Source: Pachyseris speciosa (lineage: Eukaryota; Cnidaria; Anthozoa; Scleractinia; Pachyseridae). From it: DNA of 64,000 nucleotides. The stretch lies in NCBI GenBank assembly GCA_016490735.1, contig JAEMWC010000663.1, positions 159,501 to 223,500 on the forward strand, written 5' to 3'. The position numbers and the translations under genes were made by a program. This document shows, one piece after another, positions 42,965 to 57,100 of this stretch. The notes beneath the pieces were generated by a model. It saw nothing but the letters and a program-made list of their open reading frames with translations, had not been told where the DNA came from and made no database searches. Each line of letters begins with the position of its first letter. The first letter of the stretch is position 1.

Positions 42965-45900
42965 CTAAAAATAAGCAAAAACATCTCCATTTACAAAAGC
43001 TACTTCCATCATAATGGTTATGGCTACTGTTATTTTAAGTGATGAGCCATGGTATAACCTTCCTATGGCGACTTTAAGGGACTGCGTTTTTAATTTTCTT
43101 TTATAAAATGACGCTAGTCTCCTCAAAAGAACAGTTTTAGTTCATATAGCATTTACATTTTTTCCCTCTGTTCTTCCACCTCTGTCAAAATAAGACAGTT
43201 ATGCCCGTAGCTCTTCAATTTTCATTGTGAACTATGTCCTATCCCAAATAATAAAAACTAAACAAATAAATATGGCCTATCCCAAGTAATTTATTTCTTA
43301 CAATAAATATATGTAATTAGCCAGTTGCATTTTCCAAGTATAGTCGTACATTTTTTAGTAATGAATGTGGATTTTATATTATGTAAGTTTTAATCCATTC
43401 TAAACTTAACAAATTCAGCCTTTGGCTGCAAGGTTTTAAGTACCAAGCTACCTATAATAGGTCAACAAAAAGCCTTTTGAACAGAAAATAACAAAATGCA
43501 TGGTCAATTTGGGCTGCCATGATTGAAGCAAAACCCTTTTTCTGCAGCAAGATACAACTATGAGTATAAATACTTTCCGTCAGATATGCACTGATCCATA
43601 TAAAAACTTGTCTGGTTCCAAATAAACATGTGGGAATCTTATCTAAAAACAGGGAGATAAAGATGTTGCTTACCCACTCATCATCATCCACTCCTTCTTG
43701 CAGATCCTGAGGAAGAGGCTCATTATCATAATTCCTTAATTTTTCAACCATGGAGTTTAACAGCTGAAAACCAACAACATTAATGACACATTAATGACAA
43801 AGTGCTCACAATTTTCTGTGTTTATTGCTAAAAAAAAAAACACCACAGAAAAGCCATCATTTTTTTCTGCGACACACAAAATTATGTTTATCACAGGATA
43901 TCTGTTGAGTATGCATGACAAAACATCCTCCCTGAAGAGAATTTTTTACCAAATAACTATAATGACACTATAAATTGCATTCAGTTTAAGGAATGGAAAT
44001 ATTTACATCTTCCTTCTGTTGCTCAGTGGTTTTGACCTCTTCCAATTCATGTCTGCTGTCATATTTCCTTGCAATAGGAGCTGCTTTGGGTGCCTCACTC
44101 ACTGCAGTTAGCAAACAGACATAACATCATCACTCTTTTGTGTGAGACTCATAAATCAAATGGAATTCAAGAAAGGTCACTTCACATGTCAATAGAGAAT
44201 TTTGCAAAAGCACTTTCAGCTTCTATTTTTACTAACTGGCCAGCCTGGACTGAAGTCCAAAGTTGATGCTATATTTATTTAACATATTAGACAGAAGACC
44301 TGAAAATGGAAGATCACCTCAGCAACTATAAAACCCTTTCAGTATGTGAACAGAAAATTAATTGTTACAAAAGAACACCATAACTTCATCAGTTACACTA
44401 CACCTCTTGGATATCTCTTCATTCACACCCAAGGAGGAGGAGGGAGTGTACATTCATTTCTCCAAATCCCGGCTCTACTTCAGACAAACATGGAAAACTT
44501 CCCATGACGCATTTTCAGATGTGGCCTCCAAAAAGTCCTACATCAGAGGGACTTTGTCCCTTTTGAGGTCTAGACTCAATAATCCTTTCTATTTTGAGCT
44601 TGAGACAAAAACATGAGATCTATACCTATTTCCAGACTGAATAAGAAAAACAAAATGACCTCCATTTGAGTTACGAAACAAGAGTTTTTTTTAAAGAAAT
44701 CATGCTTAAAGTTCATATGAGGCTGAACAGATAGTATGTGACAAACTGAGCAGTTTTACTCAATTACATGACTTACATGGTTTCATGTCTGCTGGCTTTA
44801 GAGACAACTTCCTCTGTGTTCCATTTTCACCAGCAAACCACTGATCACCAGTCACTGCAGGCTCCCACCATACTCTTGTGTCAGGGAAGAGGTCATCTTG
44901 AAAATATTCCATCTGTGTAAACAGTTGGAAATTCACTTCAATTTTTAGTGAGAATTATGTTCACGACAATAAATCATGACAATGATGAAAAGCAAAGCTG
45001 ACAGGAAATATTTTTTATAGTAACAATAAAGACTAAATTGAGTGTATGACAGTAACAAAGAATCATTTGTGAGGCCTTTCATTTGTTGCTTACTAATTTG
45101 TTTAAATAAAGTTCCATTTCTCTGCATGCTTTTAAAGGATACTGACCTTCACACGAGGAACTTGGAAAGTAATCAAATCTATTGATGTCTTGTTCAGTTT
45201 GACAGCTCTGGCAAACTCTACTTCCTTGACATTGCACACTGTTTTTGGCAGGAAACCAACAGCCTGACCAGAAAATACAAACATGCACCATGATGCAGAT
45301 GACTTATAACCTTCTCAGAACTTGCTGCCAGCAGCACATAATTCTACTGAAATATTTGCTTTTGCCGAAAATATTCACAACCCTGCCATATGATTTATTG
45401 CAAGCTTATTACAGTTAAAATACTCAGTGCGTGCCACCTATTATTCGACAATAGTTTTGATTAATTGCGAACAGACTGCATTATTTGTTTCAAACTTTCA
45501 AATTTAATTTCAATATTGTAATCATTCAACTGTAGCCTGTGTGTGACCTCATTTGAAATATTGATTGGTTTATTTCTCACATCTGTGGCTTGAAAGGAGC
45601 TAAAGGAGCTCGACCTTGTAGGTTTATAGTGCCTTATTCCTGTATTTAATTTAATTTTCTTAGTATAGAAGTAACATAGTTTTAAATTTGTAGTTTTTAT
45701 ATGCTGTATCATTTTAATTATTTTATATAGTTGTAAATTTATAGACCTTTATTTGTATTATTTTTCCAGTAGTTTTTTCTTCCGTGACTGACCTGTAAAC
45801 TAGCTTTATAGCTAAGCGTCAGTCACGTTAATAAAGTATGTATGTATGTATGTATGTATGTATACATGTATGTATGTATGTATGTATGTATGTATGTATG

Positions 45901-48900
45901 TATGTATGTATGTATGTATGTATGTATGTATGTATGTATGTATGTATGTATACATGTATGTAATGCTTCGTGCAGTGTTCACATCCAAAACGCACTCTTA
46001 AAACTTGTGACAAGAAAAGCTACCACTCTCTGTTTTTCCTTGGGAGTGCACACATTGAAATTCATGCTGCTTGATGAAATAAATAAATGCAATTGACATT
46101 TGACCTTCCACGCTAGAGATGATTCTTGGATGATTTTCGCCTGGCAACCTGGATACGTCCTTTACAAACATTCACCGTTTTTTTTAAAGAAGAGCTTATA
46201 GGCTTGTGTTTATCAAAAAATTCTATGAAAAGCATGTGAGAAAATAACAAACAAGTGAAGAAGACTCAAAATGGCATCAAATTTCACATGTGAACACTGC
46301 ATGAAGTCTTCAACCAAAACCCATCAACAATGGATAGTTCAAATGAGGTTACACTCGGGCTACGGTTGAATGATTACAATGTTCGAACTAAATTAATTCA
46401 AAAGTTTGAAACAAATAATGCAGTCCATTCGCAATTAATCAAAACTATTCTCAAATTATAGGCTGTATGCGCTGAGTATTTTGACAGTAAACATCACATA
46501 AATTGTGAAGATATTAAAAAAATGGCTTGGCAATATTCTCTTTTAGATGACAACTCATCATCATAATGTGTGTAAAATTTGCTTATTAATAAACAATAAA
46601 CTGCGTAAAGCTTGTGGGATGTGGCTGGAGTGACAAGGATACTTCACAAATTAATGTGATCAAGTAAGCTGAAGCCACTCAAAGTGGGTTCAGCTTACTT
46701 GATCACATTAATTTGTGAAGTATCCTTGTCACTCCAGCCACATCCCACAAGCTTTACGTTTTCAATTTTCAGTATGAACTAGTTTGTTACCTGATAAGGT
46801 TCTTTTATCCTGTAGTGTGACAGTTCAAATATATGAGGTGCCTCCTCACTGATTTCATAGGCAAGAATTGTCGTTTCACCCTAAAACAGCCAAATGTTTA
46901 ATAATTAATCTCTTAGAGTGACTAAGCAGGACTGCCACCAGCATACACATGAAAATCATTCAAATCCCCTACAAATTTGTCTGCCAACTTTTATGGAGGA
47001 GCTGTTCTTCAACTTTTCCATTTAAAGAGCATTAGTGATAAACATACTATGGTTGTCTAATAATTATAACTATAGGCTCCCATCAAGTAACTGAAAGTGA
47101 ATTTCTGTCACATAATGTTCTGATAAATCGATGCACAGACATCCACCCAAGTCACTTGACAATGGAACATAATTAGGTAATGCAGAAACTTTGTCCTGGA
47201 GTGGGAATTCAATACTGGTAGTTATTGACCTTGTTGTTACTATTGCTATATTGTTATTGTTATATTATTGGTTAAGGTTAAAAACCATTAGCTTGTGATG
47301 GCCTTACATATCCTATCTTGTTTTCAAAATAAGGATTTGAAGGATATTTCATTAAGTGCAATACATGCCTTAGCAGAGAGAAAAAGAACCGCAGAGTCTT
47401 CATCATAGAAAGGTATTAACGTGGAAGGTTCCACTGCAGTTTCCACAGTTGACAAGACTTTGGACAGGTTACGACTGTCATAAACACTGATGGTCCGGTT
47501 GCTCATTCTACAAAAAAATAAAACGAACACATTTCTGTTTCACTTGTGAAATGTAAAAAAGTTATGATGCAAAAACAGGATTGGTGTTAAATTAAAAGCC
47601 AAAAATTAGCTTTAATAAAAACAACCTTATTTTGGTACTACAATTTTTTATTGTTGCCAAATACAGGCACCATGCACCACATTTCAACAGTACAATGTCT
47701 CAAGGGCTATCGTATGTTGAGTTGAACTTTGTGGATACTTGACTAATTGCCAGTTATGAATTTAGTTAAGCAAAAAGGTAATTAAATTCTTGTTTTAAAA
47801 CACCGCTTTTTGATGCTGAAAGTATATTTTTCACCACACCATGTCAGTTTTAAATGCATTTCTAGCCATTTCAGAGGACTTTAATTTAAAATTTTCCAGG
47901 GAAGCACATCCCCGGACCATCCGAGTTGACTCATGCGAACACGTTTGAAGTGAGCCCCCCTACTTGCAAAGTTGCTGCACAGGCCTTGAAATATCCTCCA
48001 GCTAAGACTCTCATTGGCATTTATTGAACAAGAGCAATGCCAAAATCAATCCACAATGGGCTACAGATGACAGAAATGCCAATCTATTGCAAGCATACTT
48101 CAGTCTGAAATTCAAGCCTGTTATTTGTACTCAGTAGTGTGCTAGAATGGATAGCAACTGCCGAATGCAGCCCAGTTGCTTAGATTTTGAAAATGACTAA
48201 AAGGTGACAAGAGTGAGAAGAAAAACATGCAACTCATACACCTTAGTCCAAAATGGCGGCCAATTTATTAATTCTTTTGTTTGCATGTTAATTAGCCCTC
48301 TTTGCCTCATTTTCACTTCAAAATTCTTTTGTATTTTGTAGATGTTGATGAGGCAGAAAGGGTTAAATAACATGCAAACAAAGGAATAATAGATTGGCTG
48401 CCATTTCGGAATAAGGTATATGTACTTATTCCTGTCCCTCTACTCATGAAAAACATTGATTTTTTTTCTGTTGATTTTGGGTTTCAGTCCTGAATTTTGG
48501 GATCATTATTTCTAATTTTGAGATTCATGATTACAGATTATGTACTTCATAGTTTAGGGTGTCCCTCAAAAGTTTGAGTCCACATTTTGTGACTAGTGGA
48601 TTTGGAACTTAACCTCATTAGCTTCAGTTTCTGTTTTTAATGGTCTTTTTATTGACCAGAGGATAATCTCTGCAGCTGGTTTTTCAAGTTAAGAGTTAAA
48701 AACAATAAATATGTAGTTGTTCATATTGTGAGTCACCTGCCAAATCCAGTGACAATCAACCAATCACTACTAGGACCTCCCCAGACAACACGCGCACCAC
48801 GGCTCCCGACCGGTCCAGGGCCTGTCTAAGGCAATATATTTAATATATACTGAATTAACTGACAGTCAAACAGAAGCAATTTAGCATAACATATTATGAC

Positions 48901-51900
48901 ACTTTATTAAAAAAACAATGACAGCAATAGTAAAGCTATTGGAATGTATAAAATGAAAACTGAACCATTCACATAAAATGAAAATATGCGTTAAGAGTGG
49001 CTAAAAATAAACTCATTGTGACTGGTATTATTTTTTGGTGAATGGTGACATTTTTGGGGAGAAGGGTTGGCACAGTGGTGAGAGCACTCGCCTTCCACCA
49101 ATGTGTCCCAGGTTCGATTCCTGGACTTGGTGTCATATGTGGGCTGAGTTTGTTGGTTCTCTTCTCTGCTCTGAGAGGTTTTTCTCTGGATACTCCGGTT
49201 TTCCCCTTTCCCGAAAACCAACATTTCATTTAACTTGATTTGATTTGAGATTTGTAATTAGTAGGCGAAGAGCCACCTTGTGGAAGTACTACTAATAAAT
49301 CGTTATTATTATTATAATTATTACTATTTTAATGACAGCTGAGTTTGCATTTAACTTCAATTATCTTTTTGACATTAAATCAAGATAACTTGCACCAATT
49401 ACATGCTATGCCTTGATGAGAACTATGAACTTGACTATGTAGGAACATTGCTTACTGTAATCAAGGGGCATGCAATTACAAAGTTGAAAAAAAGTGAAAA
49501 TGTTATTGACTAATTCATTCATTCAGTCAGTCAGTCAGTCAGTCAGTCAGTCAGTCAGTCATTCATTCATTCATTCATTCATTCATTCATTCATTCATTC
49601 ATTCATTCATTCATTCATTCATTCATTCATTCATTCATTCATTCATTCATTCATTCATTCATTTATTTACAAAATTTGCCCTTAGGCAGGTGGGCATACA
49701 ATAGAACACTAGGTCCCCTGCTAGGTAAACCCACCACCTAAGCATCCCCCTAAGAAATTGATACCCATTCCCTGGAACCCAAATAAAAAATAATAAAGAA
49801 AACCAAAAGAAAGAAATATTCAGAAGAAAAAAGAAATTAGCAAGAACAACATTTAACAGTATTGGCATGGTGGCACTTCGGACAGACTAATTTATAACAA
49901 CAAATGTCATCATTTACCTGTAGAGCAGATGCTTTTGATCTTGGCTCAAATACTCGGACCATGTTGTCTCTTGAAACCGTGGCCAGCTGTGTTCCATCAG
50001 ATTTCCAGCTTAAGCTAAACACCTGAAATCAAAATAATAATTATGCTATATATAAATAACTTAACAGCCTTTCTAATCAAGAAATAATTATTTACAATTA
50101 GGATGCCTAACCCAGATTCTCTCTTGTGTTGCATATTATTAACCTTTTCCACTACAAATGGGAAGTTATCCTGTTAATATCTCTGGCAGCTCTTTGTTTA
50201 AACCTCCTCAAGGACCTCAGTATGCAAACTTTGAAAAAATAATATTACAGAAAAAAAATCTTGCTCTACATAGTTCACCCAACCTGTTCAGTGTGATCTG
50301 TGAGAGTTATCACATCTTTAGCTTTGTTGATGTCCCATATTTTAACTGTTAAATCCAAAGCTGATGATGCCAGCACTCCACTGGCTGATGGATGGTACTT
50401 CACTATGTGGGGTTTATCTTCATGACCTAGGACAAAATAAACAGTCAAATAAAATTATAGGAAACAGAACAAAGTTAATTGAAATAAAAATAATGAATAA
50501 TGTGTATAATGAGATGAAAATAAAATGGGGAACTGACATCAATACCAAAAATTATATAACACTTTAAGCAGAACCACTTGTATAGTGATGCTTGAAAAAG
50601 ATAGGTGAGAAATAGACTGGGTATTATTAAGCAGGAAGGTAACAGGCCATATGGAGAGCTGCCATCAAGAGCTGCATATAACAGCTGACTTCCCTTTATG
50701 AAGCCTTGCCATTTCAGACATCTTGTTAGTTACAGGTCCATTTTACTCACAAAGTAACAAATTTGGTACAGGAGTGAAGCCTTATGCAATTACATTACAT
50801 TGCATTACATGCAAAGTGTAAAGACAGCACTTATGTCAAGGTTACACATCCTGGGTATTCAATGTGGTAAGTGATTTTATTTTCTCTATCTCATCATCAA
50901 AACTGAGGTAATAACATTATGAACAATAATGGGCGGGGAAATGGGTGTAACAAAAAATTAAGAATTGTCCACATACATGTGAATAACATAGACTCATGAG
51001 CCCATTTAACAGACACAAGTGAAACAAAAAGTATTGAGAAAATTAAATAATCTGCAATGGGTTTCTCAAGAACAAAAAATTTTTATTTGCAGCTTTTTTT
51101 ACCTTTCAAGACAATGGATGGGGTATTTATGGTTTCAGTCAGACCACCATCAGGAATCTCCCATATACTGACAAAGCCACTTTCACAAGCTAAAAAAATG
51201 AAACAATTCATAACTGAGATGAGCAGCAAGTAACAACAATACTCTGACACAATCAATACAGGCTAAAACACATCTCAGCTGATGCAGTGCAGTCTGTGGG
51301 TTTGCTTTTAATTAGTGAAATGCAGTTTTCATGTCATTAGTAGCTGGAAAATGACCCATCTGATTGGCCAGTTCAAGCATGTTGAGAATAAGCCATAAAA
51401 GCACACATGAAGGTTAAGAGGCCATTTCGATTTACGTCAGTAGTTTGATCTCTGGACACTCAACACTAACCAGCTGCTAGTCTCTGTTTGTTGAAGGGAT
51501 CCATGGCAAAGTCCATAACACCACTCCCACACTGAATGGTAGGCAGTCCTGAGTCTGGCAGTCGACATGGTTTTGTGAGCTGTTAAAAAAGGGGAGGGCT
51601 AGCTATTATCACACCGTTGATTGTTGGTCATTATGTTGTCCCTACGAGCAAGCAGTCAAACTCAAAGTTGTACTGGTGAGCACTACACAACCACACAAAG
51701 CTAAAGCTCGATCAGTGTCTGTATAATGAAGAATCAAGGAATTGTGGGGGTAGTGTTAAGTGCTTGCCACTTGATCACAGCATCCAGCACACAGTGAGTC
51801 TAAGAGTATTAACTTGCACTCCACCTTGGATGGGATACCAGTCCATCACAACTTTACTTCCATAACATTTGATTGCAAGCATTGTAGTCTGTGGGAAGCT

Positions 51901-52312
51901 ATTATTTCTTTTTTTCCACGGCTACTGATAAGAGACATAATTAAGATGAATGGGAAATGGCAGAAGTTTGTTAGTTGCATAAAAGTAAATCATGCAGACC
52001 TTTACACAGAGATGGAGCAACTTACACCCAACAAACTTGTTGTACCTTTTAAAATCCCATGACAAGGAATGTATACACACATGTTCAAGATTCTCAATAT
52101 AATCATGACTTACAAAAGATCTGTGCTTAGCACTGCAGTCCTATAGGTATCCGTCATCATGTTTTTAATTTCATCTTGTAAAGCAATAATCTGAGGAGGC
52201 CTAATTAACATAAGCTACATAGTTTCCTTTAGGCCTCCTCGCCATTGTTACTTCTATTCATTCTATCTTTTTTGCTTTCATTAATAATAATGTTATTTGT
52301 GGTGTGGCAAAA

Positions 52313-52347
<35 letters not shown>

Positions 52348-54158
52348 CTTACTGGAATAACGGCTATCTGTCCCCCAGGTCCAGACAAGGGAAATGCAAC
52401 AAACTCCTGATTGACTTGAAATGCATCACTGTCTCCCGGCAAAGAAATACTCAAATTACGCACATTTTCAATATTGTTACTTTTGTGCATGGCTGTGCCG
52501 AGCAGGTGTCTGAACTTAGACACACGCACACCTGTGAAAGCCTTTTTAGGTTGTCCTGGTGATTCTGCCACAGGTTCACTGGCTGGAGCTGGTTGCTGAC
52601 TGGATTTTACTGTATCCTGTGTCGGTGGATGGCCCTGAGGTTCCGTTTCTAACTGAGTAAAATATACAGACCTTCAGACATCTCAGTCCAGATAATGTGA
52701 TATTTCCTGATAACAGTACCCTTTAAGGGACATAAATGATTTTCTAGGTATTAAGTGTAACATAAACATCTATCAGGGTTGCTTTCTTAGGAAACCATGC
52801 ATGGAGATATGTATATTTGTTAGCTATAGTGTTCTCTCTTGGTAGGTTTATGACCAGCTAGTATCTTTGACATGTTAATAGAGTTATCTATTTATCTAAC
52901 TGAGTGTAAACCATTGACAGGATTACTTTCCTATGAAGCTGTCATGGCCCTGTAATATTGACTGGACATGAAGGCAGCTGAAATAAAAGTGTGTGGATAA
53001 GATGGAATCTCTATAGATTCGAAGGAATGGTGTTGAGCCTCTGGAGAAAAAGGATTGGTGAAACAAGGGTGGTATGTTCTGTTAGATGGAAACCTTGTTT
53101 GCAGGTGCACTGGCTTTCTCTGACTCTGTAACAGGCTTTGGCTTCAGAGCAGGTTTCTGTGGTTTTGCTTGTGGAGTTCTCTCTTGCACCTGTCGCTTGG
53201 ATGGATCCAGAGAAACTCTCTTCATCTGGAGTTACAAACATAGTCATATGTATTAAACACCAAAGTGGTGAGAATGAAGGAACAATCACTGAAGAAAAGG
53301 AGTCCTAACATTTTAATAGTTTCTCCTACGCACTAAAAACTATTATTAATAAGAAGACTTACAGTTGCAAGGAGAGAAAGAGGGGAACTTGAAAGAATGT
53401 GGCTTGTAGAGTTAACCAGTGTGGTTTAATTGAATACATTTTTGTTCATCAACCACCCAATCCCCTTCCCTGTTTATAGTCATGAATACAAATGGACTCA
53501 TGTTCAAACAACCAAAATAAGGAGACATTATTTTCCCATGCGGTGCTTGTACTTACAGGGACATTAGATCCACTGAACCACTCCTCTGCTGTCATGGATG
53601 CTTCTCTTGCCAAAGTATCAGGAAACAAGTCTCCATGGAAATCCCTATAAGACTTTAAAAAAAATGATAATGATCTATAGACCCCTACACTAGTTCTGCC
53701 ACTCAACACAGTGCTTGTAACTGTTTAGATGTAGATCTAAAATAATGTAAATATCGATAAATATCGGTAAATATTGATGAAATATCAATGCTAACAATGG
53801 TTGAAAGTTAAATGACCAAAGCATCGCACCACCATGAGTACACTTGATATTAATCTGTTATTTTGTTTACTATTTTATTACCCTGCGAGGCACACAGTAA
53901 TTCAGTGGTACCACTGACGATTTGGTGAGTTGGAGAAGCCGAACCACTTCACAGGACATAACATCCAAGGCAAGCTTTGGAACAATGCCCACTCCTTTAT
54001 GCTGTTCATCCAACATCTGTGACGACACTAAAGATCAATGAAAACCTGTTAGTCCTGACAGAATATTCTTTTCTTTAGTTTTTCAGTATTTCTTCACCCT
54101 CTTTTCAAGTAAATATAAGAGAAGTTAAAGATATTGTGCATCAAATGGGAACTCGGAA

Positions 54159-54189
<31 letters not shown>

Positions 54190-57100
54190 CATGACCCTCC
54201 GTGATCAACCACCAAAGCGAGTAAATATAAGAGAAGTTAAAGATATTGTGCATCATTGATGCACAATATCTTTAACTTCTCTTATTTACTCGCTTTGGTG
54301 GTTGGTTGGTTGCATCTTTGATATGCCTTAATGTGACTGCGTGATGCAGTTAGCGAGGTGCTATCGCCGATATGCCTTAATGTGACTGCGCGATGCAGTT
54401 ATGAGTCATATATGGTCATTTAAAATTTGACGATGTAACTGCGTGATGCAGTTCTAGTCAATACCCACATTTCACCCTTGCTCACCACAGAGTCTCCAGT
54501 AGCTCAGTGGTTAGAGCATCCGACTAGATCACGGAGGGTCGTGGGTTCAAATCCCATCTGGGGCTCAGATTTTTTTCCGAGTTCCCATTTGATGCACAAT
54601 ATCTTTAACTTCTCTTTTCAAGTAAAAAGTAATACATATATTTATACTGACCTTGGGTGACAACAGATGGAGTAGTATCAGACACCTCTAGGTATTGAAT
54701 GAAAGAGTCACCCTGGTAAATAGAAACAGGACCTTAGAAAAATGTTTTTATTAGTAAGAGTTATAGCTCCCTACTTCTCTCCTGGAGCTGATCAAACAAA
54801 AGAAAAGGCAAGTTGTGGATGCAAACTGACTAAACCTGTTTTTCAGGGTGTAGAACAGAACTTTCCCTAGTCAAATGTTAGGTTATCTTTCAGCTTTGAC
54901 CAGCTTCATTGTTTTGCATTGGCCTTTATTTTTCTCAAAACATACCTTTCCCCTTAGGGGTGGGGGAGGAGGAGGTGTTACCTCAGCAGTTAGGCCATCC
55001 ATTCTTGGATAAGGCAATTTTTTTTACTACGAAGCAAAGTATCCAACAACAAAGAAGAAAGGGGAAATTGGCAGTAAATGGTAATTATAGCCAAAGAACT
55101 GGATGGTTCTTTGAAAATACTTAGCTAACCCACTAGAATGTTGAGAAATCAAGAACCTTTTGAGTATATTCTCAGTATAAACATGGGAATATAGTTATAT
55201 GCAGAAATTCAGAAAACCAAAACCAACCAAATTAATTTTAAATTATAAAAGGATAACTTGATTTAAATGTAGCAGATGTTTAAATATACTTCTGTAAACA
55301 AAATATATTACAACAAGTGGTATATACCTTCCCTGCTAAAAACAACATCTTGGTGTCTGGATCAAAAAATGGCATCAATATTCTGCATTTAAAAGTGGAT
55401 AATTATGATATTATTTTGACCACTAATGACAAATTAACAGATGAGTACAGGAATGGCAAATATTGAGTGTTAAGGAGAGTATCTTCAATACTTATGATTA
55501 AAAGAAAGAGACACAAGGCAGAGAGTCAACATCATAGTTTGACAACTTTGTACATTAGCAATGGTTTCAAAGGCTAATTATACGCCTTTAACTTTAAGGA
55601 CACATTATCAATACCACTCTACAATGTCACAGCAAAGCACCATCTAGATGTATAGTTACTGCATATTGGTATATGTTGTATACTTACCCTCCCGATGAAT
55701 CAAGACTCAGTGTCTGCACTGGTTTACTCATGTTATTTATATCCCAAACCACAACTTCACGTTGGCGAGACTGAAAAAATAATGCAAATTTGCCAAGATC
55801 TGTAAACGTACTAACGTTTCTGGTCTCTTTACTTTTTCATACAGGTTTGATTTTTCCTTTCTTTGTTTTGTTTTAGATTATAGTTAATGAATCTCAACCA
55901 AATGGAAATAATGGTAAATTTATAAACCAAATCCAAACTTAAATGACATGAACTTTTTTCTTCATGATTGTCAGTTTGGTCACCAGCTGCTGAAACAGTG
56001 ATTGACATCTTCTTAAATGAAACATTAGAGAATCAAATGAAGAATGATCCTCACAGTTGTGAATGCAATTTATGCAAATGTAAAAAGAAGCTTGAAAAAA
56101 ATTCAGAACTTCAATGGGGTTTGAACCCATGACCTTGCGATACTGTGCGATGAGCTAACCAACTGAGCTATGAAGCCACTGATGTTGGGAGCAGGTCAAT
56201 TATGGGTTCATATGTTTCATTGCTCTGATTATACTGTAGAGGAATGAGCATCTGTTTTGGTTACATCATAAAAAATTCTGTGTCAGTACAAACTGTGCTG
56301 ATCAGGGACAACACCACAACCTGAGCTTGATTTCTTAATGGTCGGTTCATTGTCTGAGGGCTACTGACACCTGGCATTGACAATGTGTTATATCTTGTCA
56401 TTTTGGCAATAAATAGCCTGTTCCAGGCTCTCAGATATTGGTGGCAAGTGTGAGAGAACGAGGGAAGAAAATTTAGCTGGAAGGGGGAGGGAATCTGCCC
56501 ACATTCACTTAATTGGATTTCTACTGTCAGAATGTTCATCTGTCAATTAATGCAAATCATTCTGACTTGAATTTCTCACTCATTTACATAACCGAGATTT
56601 AAACATGTGAGGATTCTGCAAGCTGAATTTTCAAGAAAAGTCTCACGTGTACTGGAATATCTTTAAATTTAATGCTCTCATCAAACTTTATCACAATCGC
56701 ACATGTAGTAATACATTCAAGCAAAATAAAGAACAATCAACAGAAAACATAAACTTAAAAAGCTTGCAATTATTCTGTCGTGGATAGGACTTCATCCAGC
56801 ACTATCGTGATCTTGTGGCAACTAAGATTATAATATCATAACTCCTTTCTCCAGGATTCTGAGAGCCTGCAGTTCCCTGTAGTAACTAAGCAAATTTTGC
56901 ATTTGCAAAGTCTCACATTATTCTTATTTTCTTAGACTTCATCGCCCATACTAAGCGAACCCACTCAACATAATCATGAACATGTCTTTCCAACAAGCCA
57001 AGTTTCTTTCATAACAATTATCTTGAAAATCTCTGAAAAAATGAAAATCTTGGATTCTTCCATGGCATGCATGGGAACCATGCTTGCAATCATACCATGA

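Noticed and set aside
45828..46096. Repetitive Met-Tyr-Val-Cys and Ile-His-Thr-Tyr proteins on both strands
   Set aside because: They are readings of the GTAT microsatellite.
49494..49685. Ser/Gln/Phe/Ile-rich small protein
   Set aside because: It is a reading of the AGTC/ATTC microsatellite.
53882..54016. CORO7 exon starting at ATGTTGGATG (acceptor CACAG)
   Set aside because: That start breaks the phase with the preceding exon; the acceptor at CTTTAG (exon start 54027) restores it and adds residues that align.
54492..54566. tRNA gene with A and B boxes
   Set aside because: Acceptor-stem mismatches, a damaged anticodon arm and a repeat-flanked, inverted context fit a SINE head better.
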